Below the pieces are notes generated by a model. The model was not told where the DNA came from. It was given only the letters and a program-made list of their open reading frames with translations, and did no database searches. 64,000 nucleotides of DNA. Source: Batillaria attramentaria. Taxonomy: Eukaryota > Mollusca > Gastropoda > Batillariidae. Positions 52,272 to 63,494 of the stretch are shown here, in pieces; position 1 is the first letter of the stretch, and each line of letters opens with the position of its first letter. The stretch spans positions 1,104,142-1,168,141 of the forward strand of contig JACVVK020000192.1 of NCBI GenBank assembly GCA_018292915.2, given 5' to 3'. The position numbers were made by a program, and so were the translations under genes.

Positions 52272-52563
52272 CAATATCATTCGCACATATTTCATATTTC
52301 AACAAATTTCTCCACAGATTATTCAGTGTAAATGTCGTTCATTTTAATCAATAATTTGTCAATAAAATAAAAGGAACTACAACATCAGGAATTCAACATA
52401 CGCATACGAAATGCGTTTCAAAGACCTCCAAAATCATTCTTAATTCTTAGCAATATTTCTCAACAATTGTTTTTTTTTTTTTTTTTAATAATTGTCTTTG
52501 AGCTGTGTCAGCTCTGTGTGCTTTATATGACATTAAACTTTTTGCGTTTTCAAGGATCCCATT

Positions 52564-52707
52564 TTGTTCTTTTACAGTACTTTTACTCACACAGCTATTG
52601 CACATAGATGACACAAGGTCGTACATAGTGTTGTCAGAAGCATTTTATGACTTTCAAACCTACTCTTGACAAAATCTCATAGGCTGTCAAAAGGACGAGC
52701 AACCTTT
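52564..52707 (+). repeat. Left copy of a 140-bp direct repeat pair
   Basis: It contains CACATAGATGACAC, CTTTCAAACCTACTCTTGAC and GCTGTCAAAAGGACGAGCAA, recurring at 53214-53353. Confidence 0.85.
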
Positions 52708-52873
52708 TTTTTTTTTTTTTTTTGCTGCCCCAACTCTTTGCCAGTTTCAGTGGTGTTCCTCCCAGGTTATGGGTGGAATCCACGGAGGGCTCGGAAGCTG
52801 GGGCATTTTATTATTATTATTATTATGCATGATGATGGACATGAGGATGATGGTAAGATGATGCTATGGAGGT

Positions 52874-53213
52874 CAGTGTGGTTTGGGACTGCGGGACAGG
52901 GCCGCATTCCACGCTTCCTGTCACAAATATCCCGGCATTAACCAGGCCCGGGAACTACGGCACCTGCGGTGCCGGCCGTGTAATCATCCACATCATAAGA
53001 CGTGTCATACCAAGGGAAGCACCCCCAAAGTCGCACACGTGAAGTGGGTGAATCTCGGCTGTGTGGCAACAGCCTCCCCATTGGGCCCATAGCACACCCG
53101 CTCTGGGTAGGAGCCGACCTAGGTATGAAAAATCCCGCTTGCCTCGGCTGGGATTCGAACCCGGGTCTCCCGGTCCATGGTCCGAAGTGCTAACCACTAC
53201 ACTACGGGGGCCG
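52874..53213 (-). mobile_element. SINE-like element with a third tRNA-type head, minus strand
   Basis: On the minus strand the head reads GTAGTGTAGTGGTTAGCACT and GGGTTCGAATCCCAGCC, strong A- and B-box matches. The body extends toward 52874. It is distinct from SINE-A and SINE-B. A 500-bp block including it lies between direct repeats. Confidence 0.7.
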
Positions 53214-53353
53214 GTTGTTCTTTATTTTTACTCAGAACACAGCTATACACATAGATGACATAAAGTACATAGTGTTGCCAGATGCTTATACTACTTTCAA
53301 ACCTACTCTTGACAAAATTTACTCATAGGCTGTCAAAAGGACGAGCAACCTTA
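53214..53353 (+). repeat. Right copy of the 140-bp direct repeat pair
   Basis: It matches 52564-52707 with small indels, for example CACATAGATGACATAAAGTA and CTTTCAAACCTACTCTTGAC. Confidence 0.85.
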
Positions 53354-53459
53354 AAACCTTTAGGGTTGTGCTTGTTGTGAATGATTGTATGAGATTGTTG
53401 ATCGATCGACTGATTTCATTTTGTTATTGTGTTTTCGAGTTTTATGTATCAGTACAGAA

Positions 53460-53640
53460 ATAAACTCCTGATGTCAGGTTCTACGTCAGTCATGACCTTC
53501 AAGCGGAACCTCAAGACGCACCTTTTCTCTCAGTTCTAATTTTTTCCCCTCGACCCCAAAGGCGCCGTGAGCATGCCTTACTGCATCGAATTTTTTTTCG
53601 TAGCGCTATACAAATGGCCAATCATCATCATCATCTTGAT
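53460..53640 (+). mobile_element. Degraded L2-like LINE 3' end, + strand
   Basis: It reads MTFKRNLKTHLFSQF then stop, with a 3' UTR containing GTAGCGCTATACAAATGG and (ATC)n. Confidence 0.7.
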
Positions 53641-53825
53641 GTGACAAGATGTATGTCTAGTTAACTTAGATTATTATGATTATGTTTGTGGAAACCTGGA
53701 CAAAAGAAATTTCTCAATAATGGGAATTATAAAGGTTTTTATTCCTTTCTCTTTAAAGATGTAGATTTCTCTGATTCGAAGTTACAACGCAAGCTTATCT
53801 TCAAGGACTATCGACTACTTGCGCC

Positions 53826-53941
53826 ATCGAGGGCGGGTGGGTGTTTGGGGGTTTAACGTCCTTTTCCACCACATACGGGTGATATAAAAGACGGGCAACG
53901 ATGAAAAAGCCAGCACACATATTTGGCTCCAGCAGGGATAC
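53826..53941 (-). mobile_element. SINE-A 3' part, minus strand
   Basis: The inverse tail GTTTAACGTCCTTTTCCACC and body are present and break off at the B box. The flanking ACTTGCGCCATCGA at 53818 and 53940 is a target duplication, so this is a 5'-truncated insertion. Confidence 0.85.
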
Positions 53942-53959
53942 TTGCGCCATCGATAAAAT

Positions 53960-54485
53960 GTTTTCACGTCAATACCTCTAAGAAGAAGTACCTCCTTTTC
54001 CGTCATTGTCCACGGAGAATATTACCGGGCGGTTTCCACTCCATCCACCACGACCCAGTTTTTATGGTTTTCATTGGTTCGCCCAGGATCACCCAGCCAA
54101 CCCATCAGCTGAATCATTCCGCGCCGTAGGAGACGGGCACCTCATTTACGCGCGGATTAGTGGGCAGTGGAAGTTGTTCGCACTTTGCTGCCCTCTGTGT
54201 GAAAACTGCAGATTTTAACGTCAGTCTGTGGCTGCGAAGTCTTCAGACACCAAAGCTACAAATCTGCGTCATCAGCTGAAAAGTTATCTGTAACGAGAAA
54301 CGGTCTGTAGGATGTTGTCTGAAGCTGCGATGGTGTATTCAGGATACAGTTTTTACGTATGTATATGCGAGGAAACAGTGGGGGACGTGCCCTTTTTAAG
54401 CTTAAATAACTCTGCATGCAAAATTAATAGGTGATCTTCGACAGTTTTTAAACCCCTGCCCATGAAATGGGATCGGGATTGTTGC

Positions 54486-54489
<4 letters not shown>
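53960..54489. other. Intergenic, unassigned
   Basis: Nothing recognised. Confidence 0.35.

Positions 54490-54574
<85 letters not shown>
54490..54574 (+). repeat. (GT)n microsatellite
   Basis: Pure GT of about 85 bp. Confidence 0.95.
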
Positions 54575-54578
<4 letters not shown>

Positions 54579-55849
54579 CGGACTCCAAAGAAGCCTATTT
54601 GTTTTGGTTAACCTTGAACAGGGGTCAGTGTCACACGAACTTTATTTTTTTTTAAATGCTCCGTAAAACCAACTTCGGCAGCAGCAGCTCGAAGGAGGCA
54701 ACTAAGCTCGTAAAAATACCTTTCTTCTTTCAAAATACACCCGATGGTGATACTATAGAACCGGAGAGGGGTTCAAAGATCCGCTAGGATGGGAAAATGT
54801 CGGGGCATGGGCTTTGGCCACCGCCTCGGCGTGGCATTGTCCAGTTACAATTTTGCGGCCTCTAATTTTGAAGAAATCAGACGTACAGAAAATCCGATCT
54901 ACTTTTCTTGCCCTGTGATTGCCGCTATTGAGCTATAAATAGAAACACGCCTACGTGACCTTACGACACAAGGGCTGCTCTGACCCTCCCCTGACCCGAC
55001 CACTGGCCTGACGTGTTATAATCTGAGACATCAAACATTTTCAAGGGCAAGGATTTTACGCGTTAGACAAGCAAGTTCCTTCAACGTTGTAGTTTTTCTA
55101 GACGCCCACACCGTTATCATAAGCCGAGAGCGGAGATCAGTCGAGAAAGCCTTTAATTTCAAAGTGTGCGGAGTGAAATTACGACAGATAACCTTTTCCA
55201 TTCGGCCTGGCGCGTCCGTCGGGCAAGCGGTCTCAACCCTGAACATCGCTTCGCGTGTTCTTCAAAGTGTTGGGGCGATGTGGGAGGCTGTTCAAGTGAT
55301 GAGGTGATGGGTGTAATTCCACCTCGTTAGACTTCACACGTTGCTGAACTTCTCTAGTAGACTCTCCTATTTTGAAATTACTGGGCTTCACCGGACGACG
55401 TTTTTTTTTTTTTTTTTTGATGTTGTTGTTGTTGTTGTTGTTTTCTTTCTTTCTTTCTTTCTTTCTTTCTTGCTTTCTCTTTTTTTTTCTTTCTTGTTTT
55501 TCTTCTTTTCTTTTTTTTCTTTTTCTTTTGGTGGGGGTGGGGGTAGAGATGGGGGGAGCAGTTTCGAATGAGAGTACACCTGTACTCTGGGAATAGTCTA
55601 TTTTAGCTAATGATGAGTAGACCTCTGAATGCTGTACAATAAATTCTGATGGGCGCGTTGGCGACCTTGAAATGAAACGACCCGAAGCTCTGCCGGTAAA
55701 AGAGTGACAGCAACACAATAACGCACGCCTTGCTTCTCGCTTAACGATTAGCCCTCTGTTGGCTCGATGCCAGAATATATGAGAGGCTGTAACTGTGCAT
55801 ATGTCAAAGTGCTAGGATGTTTGATCCCACAAGAATCTGTATACCTAGA
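54575..55849. other. Intergenic with T-rich and CTTT-rich tract
   Basis: Poly-T and CTTT runs lie at 55401-55530. A short piece of repeat G, CTGTTGGCTCGATGCCAG, is at 55756. No gene. Confidence 0.45.
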
Positions 55850-55863
55850 TATGTTGGCGATGG

Positions 55864-56032
55864 GTGGGTGGGTGTTTGGGAGTTTAACGTCCTTCTCCAC
55901 CACACAGGGTGATATCAAAGACGGCGCAACGATGAAAAAGCCAGCACAAATATTTGGCTCCAGCCGGGATACGAACTCACGACCCGAGCGTTGGAAGTCC
56001 AACGCTCTACCATTCGGCCACCCCGGCTCCCC
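55864..56032 (-). mobile_element. SINE-A, minus strand, with 14-bp TSD
   Basis: TATGTTGGCGATGG flanks it at 55850-55863 and 56033-56046. All SINE-A parts are present in inverse order. Confidence 0.95.
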
Positions 56033-56084
56033 TATGTTGGCGATGGACCTTTACAGCGGCATCTGGCAGGATGGGCAACGCCCA

Positions 56085-56400
56085 CCGTGTCACAAACGTG
56101 TTTCTCACAGATGCTGCCACTACTGTGACAGGGTTCGTCGTCTTGCAAAAGTGTATTACAGAGCATTGTAAACTTGTAATGTCGCCAGCGACCACTCACG
56201 AGGTGCGCTGAGACAGGCACTTGGCCGTAGCCATAGTCTGTTTCATACAAACGCATCACTTCACTATCTAGTGGGCAGCAGGCGCATGTTTGAGCTCACG
56301 TTTCAGCTTATATCTTAGCAACGACAGCCCCACAATCTTGCACACTTCTAAATGGAATCATGTTCTTGTCACCGTCATTAGCCCCGGTCGGCCTGTGAGC
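56085..56400 (+). repeat. Old interspersed repeat, related to 3420-3785
   Basis: It carries the TGCCACTACTGTGACAGG, TGTAATGTCGCCAGCGACC and ATCTTGCACACTTCTAAATG blocks that also occur near 3465-3720. No coding potential was recognised. Confidence 0.5.
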
Positions 56401-56518
56401 TGAAATGATGAATTTAAAAGACCTGCAGGGTGTATCTTTAGCTTCATCCATCCTGCTGTTTTCCCTGCTCACCTGTATCAGGTTTATGCCTTTTATGCTT
56501 TTAAAAGTACAGTGCATC

Positions 56519-56519
<1 letters not shown>

Positions 56520-56609
<90 letters not shown>
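56520..56609 (+). repeat. (GT)n microsatellite
   Basis: Pure GT of 90 bp. Confidence 0.95.
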
Positions 56610-56613
<4 letters not shown>

Positions 56614-56729
56614 CCGGTTTTTTAAAATGAATGTACTCTTATTTTTAGTCATTCCACTTTTCTTTTTTTTTAAGTGTATACGTGTATGCTGTGATACTTA
56701 ACCTCATTTTATTTTAAACTGTGCAGTGC

Positions 56730-56820
56730 GGGCACCAAAAGCAAAATTTTCCGGTTTTTAAACTGGACAATAAAGATGTTGTTTATTTTTAAACTGGACA
56801 ATAAAGATGTTTTGAATTCA
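56730..56820 (+). repeat. Short tandem duplication AACTGGACAATAAAGATG
   Basis: TTTTTAAACTGGACAATAAAGATGTT occurs twice, at about 56754 and 56787. It has AATAAA in each copy and looks like a repeat tail. Confidence 0.7.
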
Positions 56821-56945
56821 AAGGGTGTGCAGAAAAATTGCGACAGATGATCTTTCCAGCTCCAGTCTGTCTGACGCGTCGGCCAAGCGATTTCGACCTT
56901 AACACCTCTTCCGCTTGTCCTTCAGCAGCGCCGGCTTGCCCATTG

Positions 56946-56946
<1 letters not shown>

Positions 56947-57015
<69 letters not shown>
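56947..57015 (+). repeat. (GT)n microsatellite
   Basis: Pure GT of about 69 bp. Confidence 0.95.
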
Positions 57016-57017
<2 letters not shown>

Positions 57018-57195
57018 GCTGTACCACACCTCCTCAGACGTCATACGTTGTTTAAGTTCTCTCTCAACTCACGTCTCGTTCCAGACTGGCAACATGCTTA
57101 AGACCTTCAACCCGAGACGCCCCCTGTATCCTCAGCCGCCCTCCTTGCTTTGAAGAAGATGCATCAACGGCAACATCAGCAGCTTCGAAACAGCG

Positions 57196-57393
57196 ATGGG
57201 CGTCATAGAGAAATCACTTGGCAAAAGAGCCTTTTTGGACTCCGGGAGCCTCGGTGGCGCAACGGGTGGTGATGTGGGGTCCCTGCTAAGCGAGAAGAAA
57301 GTGCGATTGGCTATGGAGGGGGGGGGGGAGGAGGGGGATGCAGACGACCGGAAATCAAGGACGTCACATGACGAAGAGGCCGCTGTGCGCCAG
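57196..57393 (+). CDS. Weak candidate first coding exon, unknown protein
   Basis: An ATG with a fair context (GCGATGG) opens 66 codons, reading MGVIEKSLGKRAFLDSGSLG, then a Gly/Glu/Asp-rich stretch and KSRTSHDEEAAVRQ. It ends at CCAG|GTTGGT, a possible donor in phase 0. The same frame is also open upstream to 57154 behind a TGA at 57151. Composition is more protein-like than the neighbours, but there is no family match and no second exon was found. It could be chance or a decayed gene. Confidence 0.22.
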
Positions 57394-57400
57394 GTTGGTC

Positions 57401-57402
<2 letters not shown>

Positions 57403-57475
<73 letters not shown>

Positions 57476-57518
57476 TCTGTCTGTGTGTGTGTGTGTGGTG
57501 TGTGTGTGTGTGTGTGGA
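57403..57518 (+). repeat. (GT)n microsatellite
   Basis: GT with two short CT/CTGT interruptions. Confidence 0.95.
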
Positions 57519-57858
57519 TGTGGAGTCATACCGTTTAGTTTTACAATGGAGAGGTTAGAGAACGTCTTTTCCCTCTCATCTTTTGCCCCCACGGAACCTT
57601 TGCTCACAATCAAGGAGCTGGACTGAAAGAGCCATCACAAGAAACCTTGTCTCGGTCGTTTTACTGACACTGGAAAGTTCTCAGAATGTCCAAACTGACA
57701 CTGGCATCCTTTCCAGGGGACAATCCCATCCTGACTTGTCGTTGTACTAGCCAGATTTAGCAAGGACACGAACGAAATACGTGTGGCTGATCAGTTCAGA
57801 AACAGTGAGCTCTGATTTGATTATGTCTACGGTACTTCGTGCCGACGCATCAGGACAG

Positions 57859-58028
57859 GGTGGGTGGGTGTTTGGGGTTTAACGTCTTTCTCCACCACAT
57901 ACGGGTGATATCAAAGACGGGGCAACGATGAAAAAGCCAGCACAAATATTTGGCCCCAGCCGGGATACGAACTCACGACCCGAGCATTCGAAGTCCAACG
58001 CTCTACCATTCGGCCACCCCGGCTCCCC
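57859..58028 (-). mobile_element. SINE-A, minus strand, with 11-bp TSD in an older repeat
   Basis: CATCAGGACAG flanks it at 57848-57858 and 58029-58039. The surrounding sequence (GTACTTCGTGCCGACGCATC | ATTGTCACAT) also occurs without the SINE at 59887-59926. Confidence 0.95.
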
Positions 58029-58139
58029 CATCAGGACAGATTGTCACATAATAATAATAATAATAATAATAATAGGGCGCCTATCCCTGAGGACCAAGCT
58101 CTAAATGCCTTACGGTCTTCGGAGAGTTTTTAAAAATGA

Positions 58140-59346
58140 AGTAAAAAAAATTAATAAAAGCTGTCAACAGTCTTTAAAGAAACCATCGCTACCATTACGA
58201 GGCTTTATGCCGGGAGAATTCTCAGTTTTGGAACACTTGCGCCTGTGACTGTCTGCCCGAAATCTATTTTAGAGATTAGTATGGGGCAGTATGCAACACA
58301 CTGATGTTTGCTGGCCGTGCGAACGAGGAAAACTCAAAAAACGTCTGTATACAACGTCCGCCATGCATTGTCGTCAGCGACACTGCCACGTTTCAAAAAT
58401 CATATCAGCAAGAACAAGAGAGGGCTGGGAAGCGAACGAGTTGAAACACTGACTGAGCCACCACGACACCACTGCACCGTAAGCGGTAAACACAGTTTGT
58501 GTTGTCTTCAGAAACTAGAACCGTTTGAGAAAAGTAAGGTGCAGGAAGGAAACACCGATGGGGCGGACAGGGGAGGGGGGGGGCATTTTAATGAGTTCAC
58601 GCTTAATGAGAGAAACATGAGTTAGTTGATTTTTTTCTTTTCAAACAAATTACAGCCTAACGAGAAAAGTTCAACTTTTCCTCAAGTTTTCAGGACTCTT
58701 TCGCCTTTCCAAAGGCATCGATTTTTCTTCTTTCATCAATGCTCTCAGACCTCCGGTGAAAGAGAAAGAGGAAAAGGAGAATTCAATGCCCGGGTCTTGG
58801 AGCCGGAAACCTCCTTGCTTCTGGGTTAATTGTTTGCTTATCGGGGTTGATTTTCCACCTCCTTTCGCGGACCGAAAGAGAACGGAGAACCTTGGAAGAC
58901 GGGTCTGTTCCCTAGACCGACCGGTATCTTCTTTCCTGCTCTGATCCGATTACGTGTGCTGGAAAATATAGTGGTGCAGGCTATGCAGAGCTAAGAGGGA
59001 AGGTTGGGGGAGGGTTGAGAGTAGGGGTGTGGGAGGGGGGAGGCTTTTGGAGAAAGTAGAGCAGCGGAGCATGAGGAGAATCCACATGACCGTTTTATTT
59101 TTCTGGTCAGGTTCCGTGGTAGAGTCCCGGCCGAATCGTGCGCCGTTCCCACGTTTTACTGGCTCGATCGCTCTCTCCATCGACCGGACGGTTCAATCAC
59201 GATAAAAGAGACTTTGAGTGAAGGAAGGAAGGAAGGAAGGAGGAGAGGAGGGGAGGGGTGTTGGCCGGGTGGGGTGATCCTGGTGGAGAAGAGGGTTTGT
59301 GTGGATGGTGGGGGGTGAGGACGGTGGTGTCTGCTTGTTGACAATT
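58140..59346. other. Intergenic, unassigned
   Basis: Frames at 58308-58625 and 58626-58944 show no recognisable family. A GGAA run lies at 59220-59240. An (ATA)n LINE-like tail, GGGCGCCTATCCCTGAGG, precedes it at 58050-58090. Confidence 0.4.
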
Positions 59347-59690
59347 AGTTATAATAATAATAATAATAATAAATTTCATTTATATAGCGCACTTCTCAGA
59401 AACAGTGACTCATTGCGCTAACACACGTCACTCATACACATTCACACTATACAGACCAACACGTCAATCAATACATATTACACATCACACAATACAAAGA
59501 CACAACAGTTGAAAGCCTGTTGAAAAAGGTGCGTTTTCAGTCCAGATCTAAAAGCTGATAAAGATGGTTGTTATCTCAGCCCCATAGGCAGAGAGTCAGT
59601 TCCAGACTGTAGGGGTGGCGAACCGGAAACATCGTTCACCATAAGTTTTCAGGCCATAGCTGGCTAAAATGTTGGACCCGACTAAAACAA
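59347..59690 (-). mobile_element. L2-like LINE 3' end, minus strand, decayed
   Basis: The minus strand reads LKTYGERCFRFATPTVWN, stop, then after a frame change SAFRSGLKTHLFQQAFNCC. The 3' UTR has GCGCTATATAAATG and (ATT)n. Stops show it is dead. Confidence 0.85.
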
Positions 59691-59772
59691 GTGGAACCAT
59701 CTCCGTCGTACCACAAGCATAACTAAAACGGATACTGATCCCTCCTAAGCTTGACACATACATACGTGTAAA

Positions 59773-59835
59773 GTGTCAAAGACCCTACATTACTATAGTG
59801 TCAAAGACCCTACATTACTATAGGGTCTTTGATAG
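59773..59835 (+). repeat. 25-bp tandem pair plus inverted half: potential hairpin
   Basis: GTGTCAAAGACCCTACATTA starts at 59773 and 59798 and is followed by TATAGGGTCTTTGATA, its inverse. Confidence 0.85.
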
Positions 59836-60070
59836 TGTGTAATCCCCCCACCACCCCCCCCCCCCCCCGTTTCGTAAGAAGTAGACTACTGTACTTCGTA
59901 CCAGCGCATCAGGACAGAATGTCACATGACACACCAATCAATCAATCGATGGGAAATCATTATATGCCACAAATAACATATCAGTAATAATTCATGCAAC
60001 CTAATGAGTGGCTGAAATTTCTTTTGTCTGTACAGACGGACGGACGGACAGACGGACCAACAGACACACA

Positions 60071-60079
60071 TCTATACAC

Positions 60080-60112
<33 letters not shown>

Positions 60113-60531
60113 CACACACACACACACACACAGATGCGCAACAGACACACAACAGACACACAAATGTGCAACAGACACAGATGCGCAACAGACACACAGA
60201 TCAGATACACAACAGACACACACAGATACGCAACAGACACACAGATACGCAACAGACACGCAACAGACACACAGATACGCAACAGACGCACAGATACGCA
60301 ACAGACACGCAACAGACACACAGATACGCAACAGACACACAACAGACACAGACGCACAGATACGCAACAGACACACAGATACGCAACAGACACACAGATA
60401 CGCAACAGACACGCAACAGACACACAGATACGCAACAGACGCACAGATACGCAACAGATACACAACAGACACACAGATACACAACAGACACACAACAGAC
60501 ACAGACGCACAGATACGCAACAGACACACAG

Positions 60532-60585
<54 letters not shown>
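60071..60585 (+). repeat. CA arrays enclosing a CAACAGACACA minisatellite with 153-bp higher-order period
   Basis: Units such as CAGATACGCAACAGACACAC fill 60130-60535. The marker CAGACACAGACGCACAGA recurs at 60343 and 60496, giving a 153-bp (51-codon) higher-order repeat. Long Thr/Asp/Gln or Cys/Val/Ser frames on both strands follow from this period being divisible by three. Confidence 0.95.
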
Positions 60586-60588
<3 letters not shown>

Positions 60589-60599
60589 AGACACGCAGA

Positions 60600-61630
60600 A
60601 GGACAGATCCGAACCACTTTCCAAACTCCCTCGGCCTTACCAGAGGCTGAGGACATACAAATAACCAAACAGACAAATGGCTGTGAAAGAGAGCCGTAAC
60701 TGGGTCTAGAATCAAAACTCAATGTTTTACACCGTAAATCCTTCATATAGGTACATGTCTAAATCTTAAAACGCAACAAGCGTTTTGTGTGGGTTGTATT
60801 ACTGCATTACTGCAAAATGTTTTGCTATAAATCAGTAACGCAGCCGGGTTGAAATAAAGGTGACTTCAATGTTTGCGTGGTGTCAGATCGTTCAAAATTG
60901 AAAACTGACACGTCTTTTGCTGCGAGACCCGTGTCAGTTTCACAGTCTTGGGGCGTAAATGTTTTCGTTTGTCGACGCCTGAGAATCTTGTTTTTGAAAA
61001 GTGGGTCGTTCTCGAATGATGTGCCAGAAATCTCAAGTGGGCGTTCTCCTTGCATACGAGTACACAGCTGTATGGAAGGGTTTGGTTCGTATATATATAT
61101 ATTACAAACTCTATAGACTGGAGTTTGTAGCGGCACACTACTGGGAAAACACGGGTGGAAATTTTCTGTCCGTGGTGCATCCAGGTTCGTGCAGCAGGGA
61201 ACAACAACGCAAAACTGAAACTAAAAAGAATCTTACTGATGATGATGATGATGATGATGATGTCTTGTAACGCGCTGAAAAACTCCATGCCCAACATGCT
61301 CGTAGCGCGGGGGGGGGGGGGGGAATGATAAGTTTTAACAAAAAACAGGAGAAGGGGGTGGAGTCTGCAGGGGGGTGGGGTGGGTGGAATCCGCATCAGA
61401 ACTTTGAGAAGAGATAGGTCTTCTTACTGTTGAAAAGCTGTTTACGCGCGGGTAGATAAGTGCTTCAAGTGTTGATTTACGATCTTGCGGGGAAAAAAAA
61501 ATTGTACCAGCCGCCATCAGTAAACAGTACAGTCCATTTTCGTTGCCTCGGATTTCCCACACCCGTAATCTGAGTCTTTGCGGACCTGTCGGGCGACACA
61601 GAAAACGTACAGCGACTTCGTTGGGGATTT
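60600..61630. other. Intergenic, unassigned
   Basis: GATGAT run at 61239-61262 and poly-G at 61310-61323. No gene is recognised. Confidence 0.35.
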
Positions 61631-61643
61631 CTAAAGGTTGCAG

Positions 61644-61782
61644 TGTCACGGTAGGATCTTATAGTTGTCACTCCTTTGATTCCAACCCAAGTTACCACCC
61701 AACCGACACACAGTCAAAATCCTCGCCGCCCCACAGTGCTCCAGACAGCCTGAGGCATCCTGAGTCAGATGAATCGGATTAG
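61644..61782 (+). CDS. Weak candidate terminal exon, unknown protein
   Basis: Behind a possible acceptor GGTTGCAG (61636-61643) the frame reads SYHPTDTQSKSSPPHSAPDS then LRHPESDESD and TAG at 61780-61782. The Ser/Pro/Asp-rich composition resembles a disordered C-terminus. There is no family match and no partner exon, so this may be chance. Confidence 0.15.
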
Positions 61783-61884
61783 GAAGGACGGTGCTGTAGG
61801 AATCGAGCAAAACCTAACGCGTTGTGCGTAACTTGGTTTGATGCACGTACGACTCGGTCCTCACAAGAACTGAAAGGACCATCT

Positions 61885-62265
61885 CCGATCTTCTTCTTCT
61901 TCTTCTTCTTCTTCTCTGCGTTCAGTGTTTGTTGGTTGCGTCCGACCAAGAGTTTGGTTTTTTTCAATGAAGGCAGCAGTCGTCTGGAGGTCGGGTAAGG
62001 AGCCCCAGAGTTTCTGCTGCAGGGTAGAACCAGTTGGCCAGGTCTCTGTCCTAAGGGTTTGGAAGGTTGGACAGAACTGCAGGACATGATCAGGTGTTTG
62101 AGGGCCAGTGTCGCAGGGGCACTCGTCTGTGTGGGACACTGGCAGGCGGTGGAGGTGACTCAGTAGTCTGCAGTGTCCGGTGCATCTCCCATCAATTCTA
62201 TGGTCACACATCGTTCTGAGTTCTTTTGTGGTGTCGAACGTCACACCACTTACACCACGTAGACA
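61885..62265 (-). mobile_element. Non-LTR retrotransposon ORF2 C-terminus with (GAA)n tail, minus strand
   Basis: The minus strand reads GRCTGHCRLLSHLHRLP, then DECPCDTGPQTPDHVLQFCP and a LRTETWPTGSTLQQKLWGS stretch. The C-P-C...H....C pattern is the terminal zinc-knuckle-like motif of several LINE polymerases (jockey/RTE-type proteins). It differs from the L2-like ends elsewhere here. A (CTT)n run at 61889-61916 is the 3' tail. Confidence 0.8.
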
Positions 62266-63299
62266 CCTGCACAGTGACAGCATCTCATAGGCTTGCACTA
62301 AGCCTACAGAGGGGTACACGCGACGCGAATATCACAAGGAGTCAGGTAGTGGTGCGGTTAACAGCTGAGAAGGAAAATTTGACTTTTCGCCGGCTCCCAC
62401 AGTGTGTTGTGGACGGCATGATATCGCATTCCGAGCTCTACTAATTATTAGGATGGACTAATACGAGAGCACAGGCACTAAATGGCTTAGTAACCATGGA
62501 AAATGAGAGTCTGAGGGCCACTTGCAGAAACACACATACTGAAGACGTTACAATGCCTTACTGTGCCTATGTGCCTGCTTCTGAAGGCAAAAAAGTGATC
62601 AGTGCCTATAGATTAAAGCAGACGCAATAATCAAGTAGCACCTGATTGTGCCTCCGTGCCTGCTTGTAAAGGTTAAACAATTCTCAAGTGAACAAGTTAT
62701 AGCAATAGTATCCAAAGCCACAGTTTCAGTCTTCCTGCACATCGCCACAGTTTGTTTAAAACTTGCAGTGCATGTGGTGCGTGCTCGGGAGCGTTAATTC
62801 TGATCGAAGTTTGGACAGTTTCGCTGCATTATTCAAAGCCGTGCCACGGTGGCCCTGACTGAGTTTCGTTCGTGAGCAACGTTTCAGTTTTCTGCGTAGT
62901 TTTGACTGCGTGAGCAACACAGATGCGAAATATTTGCCCGTGCAAAGCCATACTTGGTGTCTATCGCTACTTTATTCTTCCCTTGGGGGGAATTCTCAAC
63001 CCCTTCCCCTCTTCCCTTGCCCCCTCCCCCCCCTCCATCCCCCCCCCCCGCCACCCCCGGAATCGTGGTTGAGAGCCAAACATTTGTTCTTGCACTTCCC
63101 ATCTTGCCTCGATATAGGTCGACTTTGGCATAACCCGGCTGGACAAGAATCTGGTGGGACTTTTCCTTACCAAACCGAGTCAGGTTCACGTGCAGACGCG
63201 TTTACGATGACCGTCTCGCCTTCGTTTACACACGCAGGCACAACATCAAGTGTGCACGTGAAACACCCAATTCCAAACGAGAGGGGCCGCGGAATAGAA
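62266..63299. other. Intergenic, unassigned
   Basis: GTGCCTGCTTCTGAAGG (62570) and GTGCCTGCTTGTAAAGG (62658) form a small diverged repeat. C-rich tract 63001-63060. No gene. Confidence 0.4.
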
Positions 63300-63473
63300 G
63301 GGAGGGGTGGGTGTTTGGTAGTTTAACGTCCCTTTCCACCACATAAGGGTGATATCAAAAAACGGGGCGACGAGAAAAAGGCCAGCACAAATATCTGGCC
63401 CCAGCCGGGATTCGAACTCACAACCCGAGCACTGAGAGTCCAACGCTCTACCATTCGGCTATCCCGGCTCCCC
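63300..63473 (-). mobile_element. SINE-A, minus strand, with 13-bp TSD
   Basis: CCGCGGAATAGAA flanks it at 63287-63299 and 63474-63486. It is full length and intact apart from point changes. Confidence 0.95.
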
Positions 63474-63494
63474 CCGCGGAATAGAAAACATCAG

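Noticed and set aside
53140..53213. Minus-strand tRNA gene
   Set aside because: A and B boxes are good, but the sequence continues into a repeat body and the acceptor stem does not pair convincingly; treated as a SINE head.
59981..60746. Several frames of 175-244 codons on both strands
   Set aside because: A minisatellite with a period divisible by three; no real protein features.
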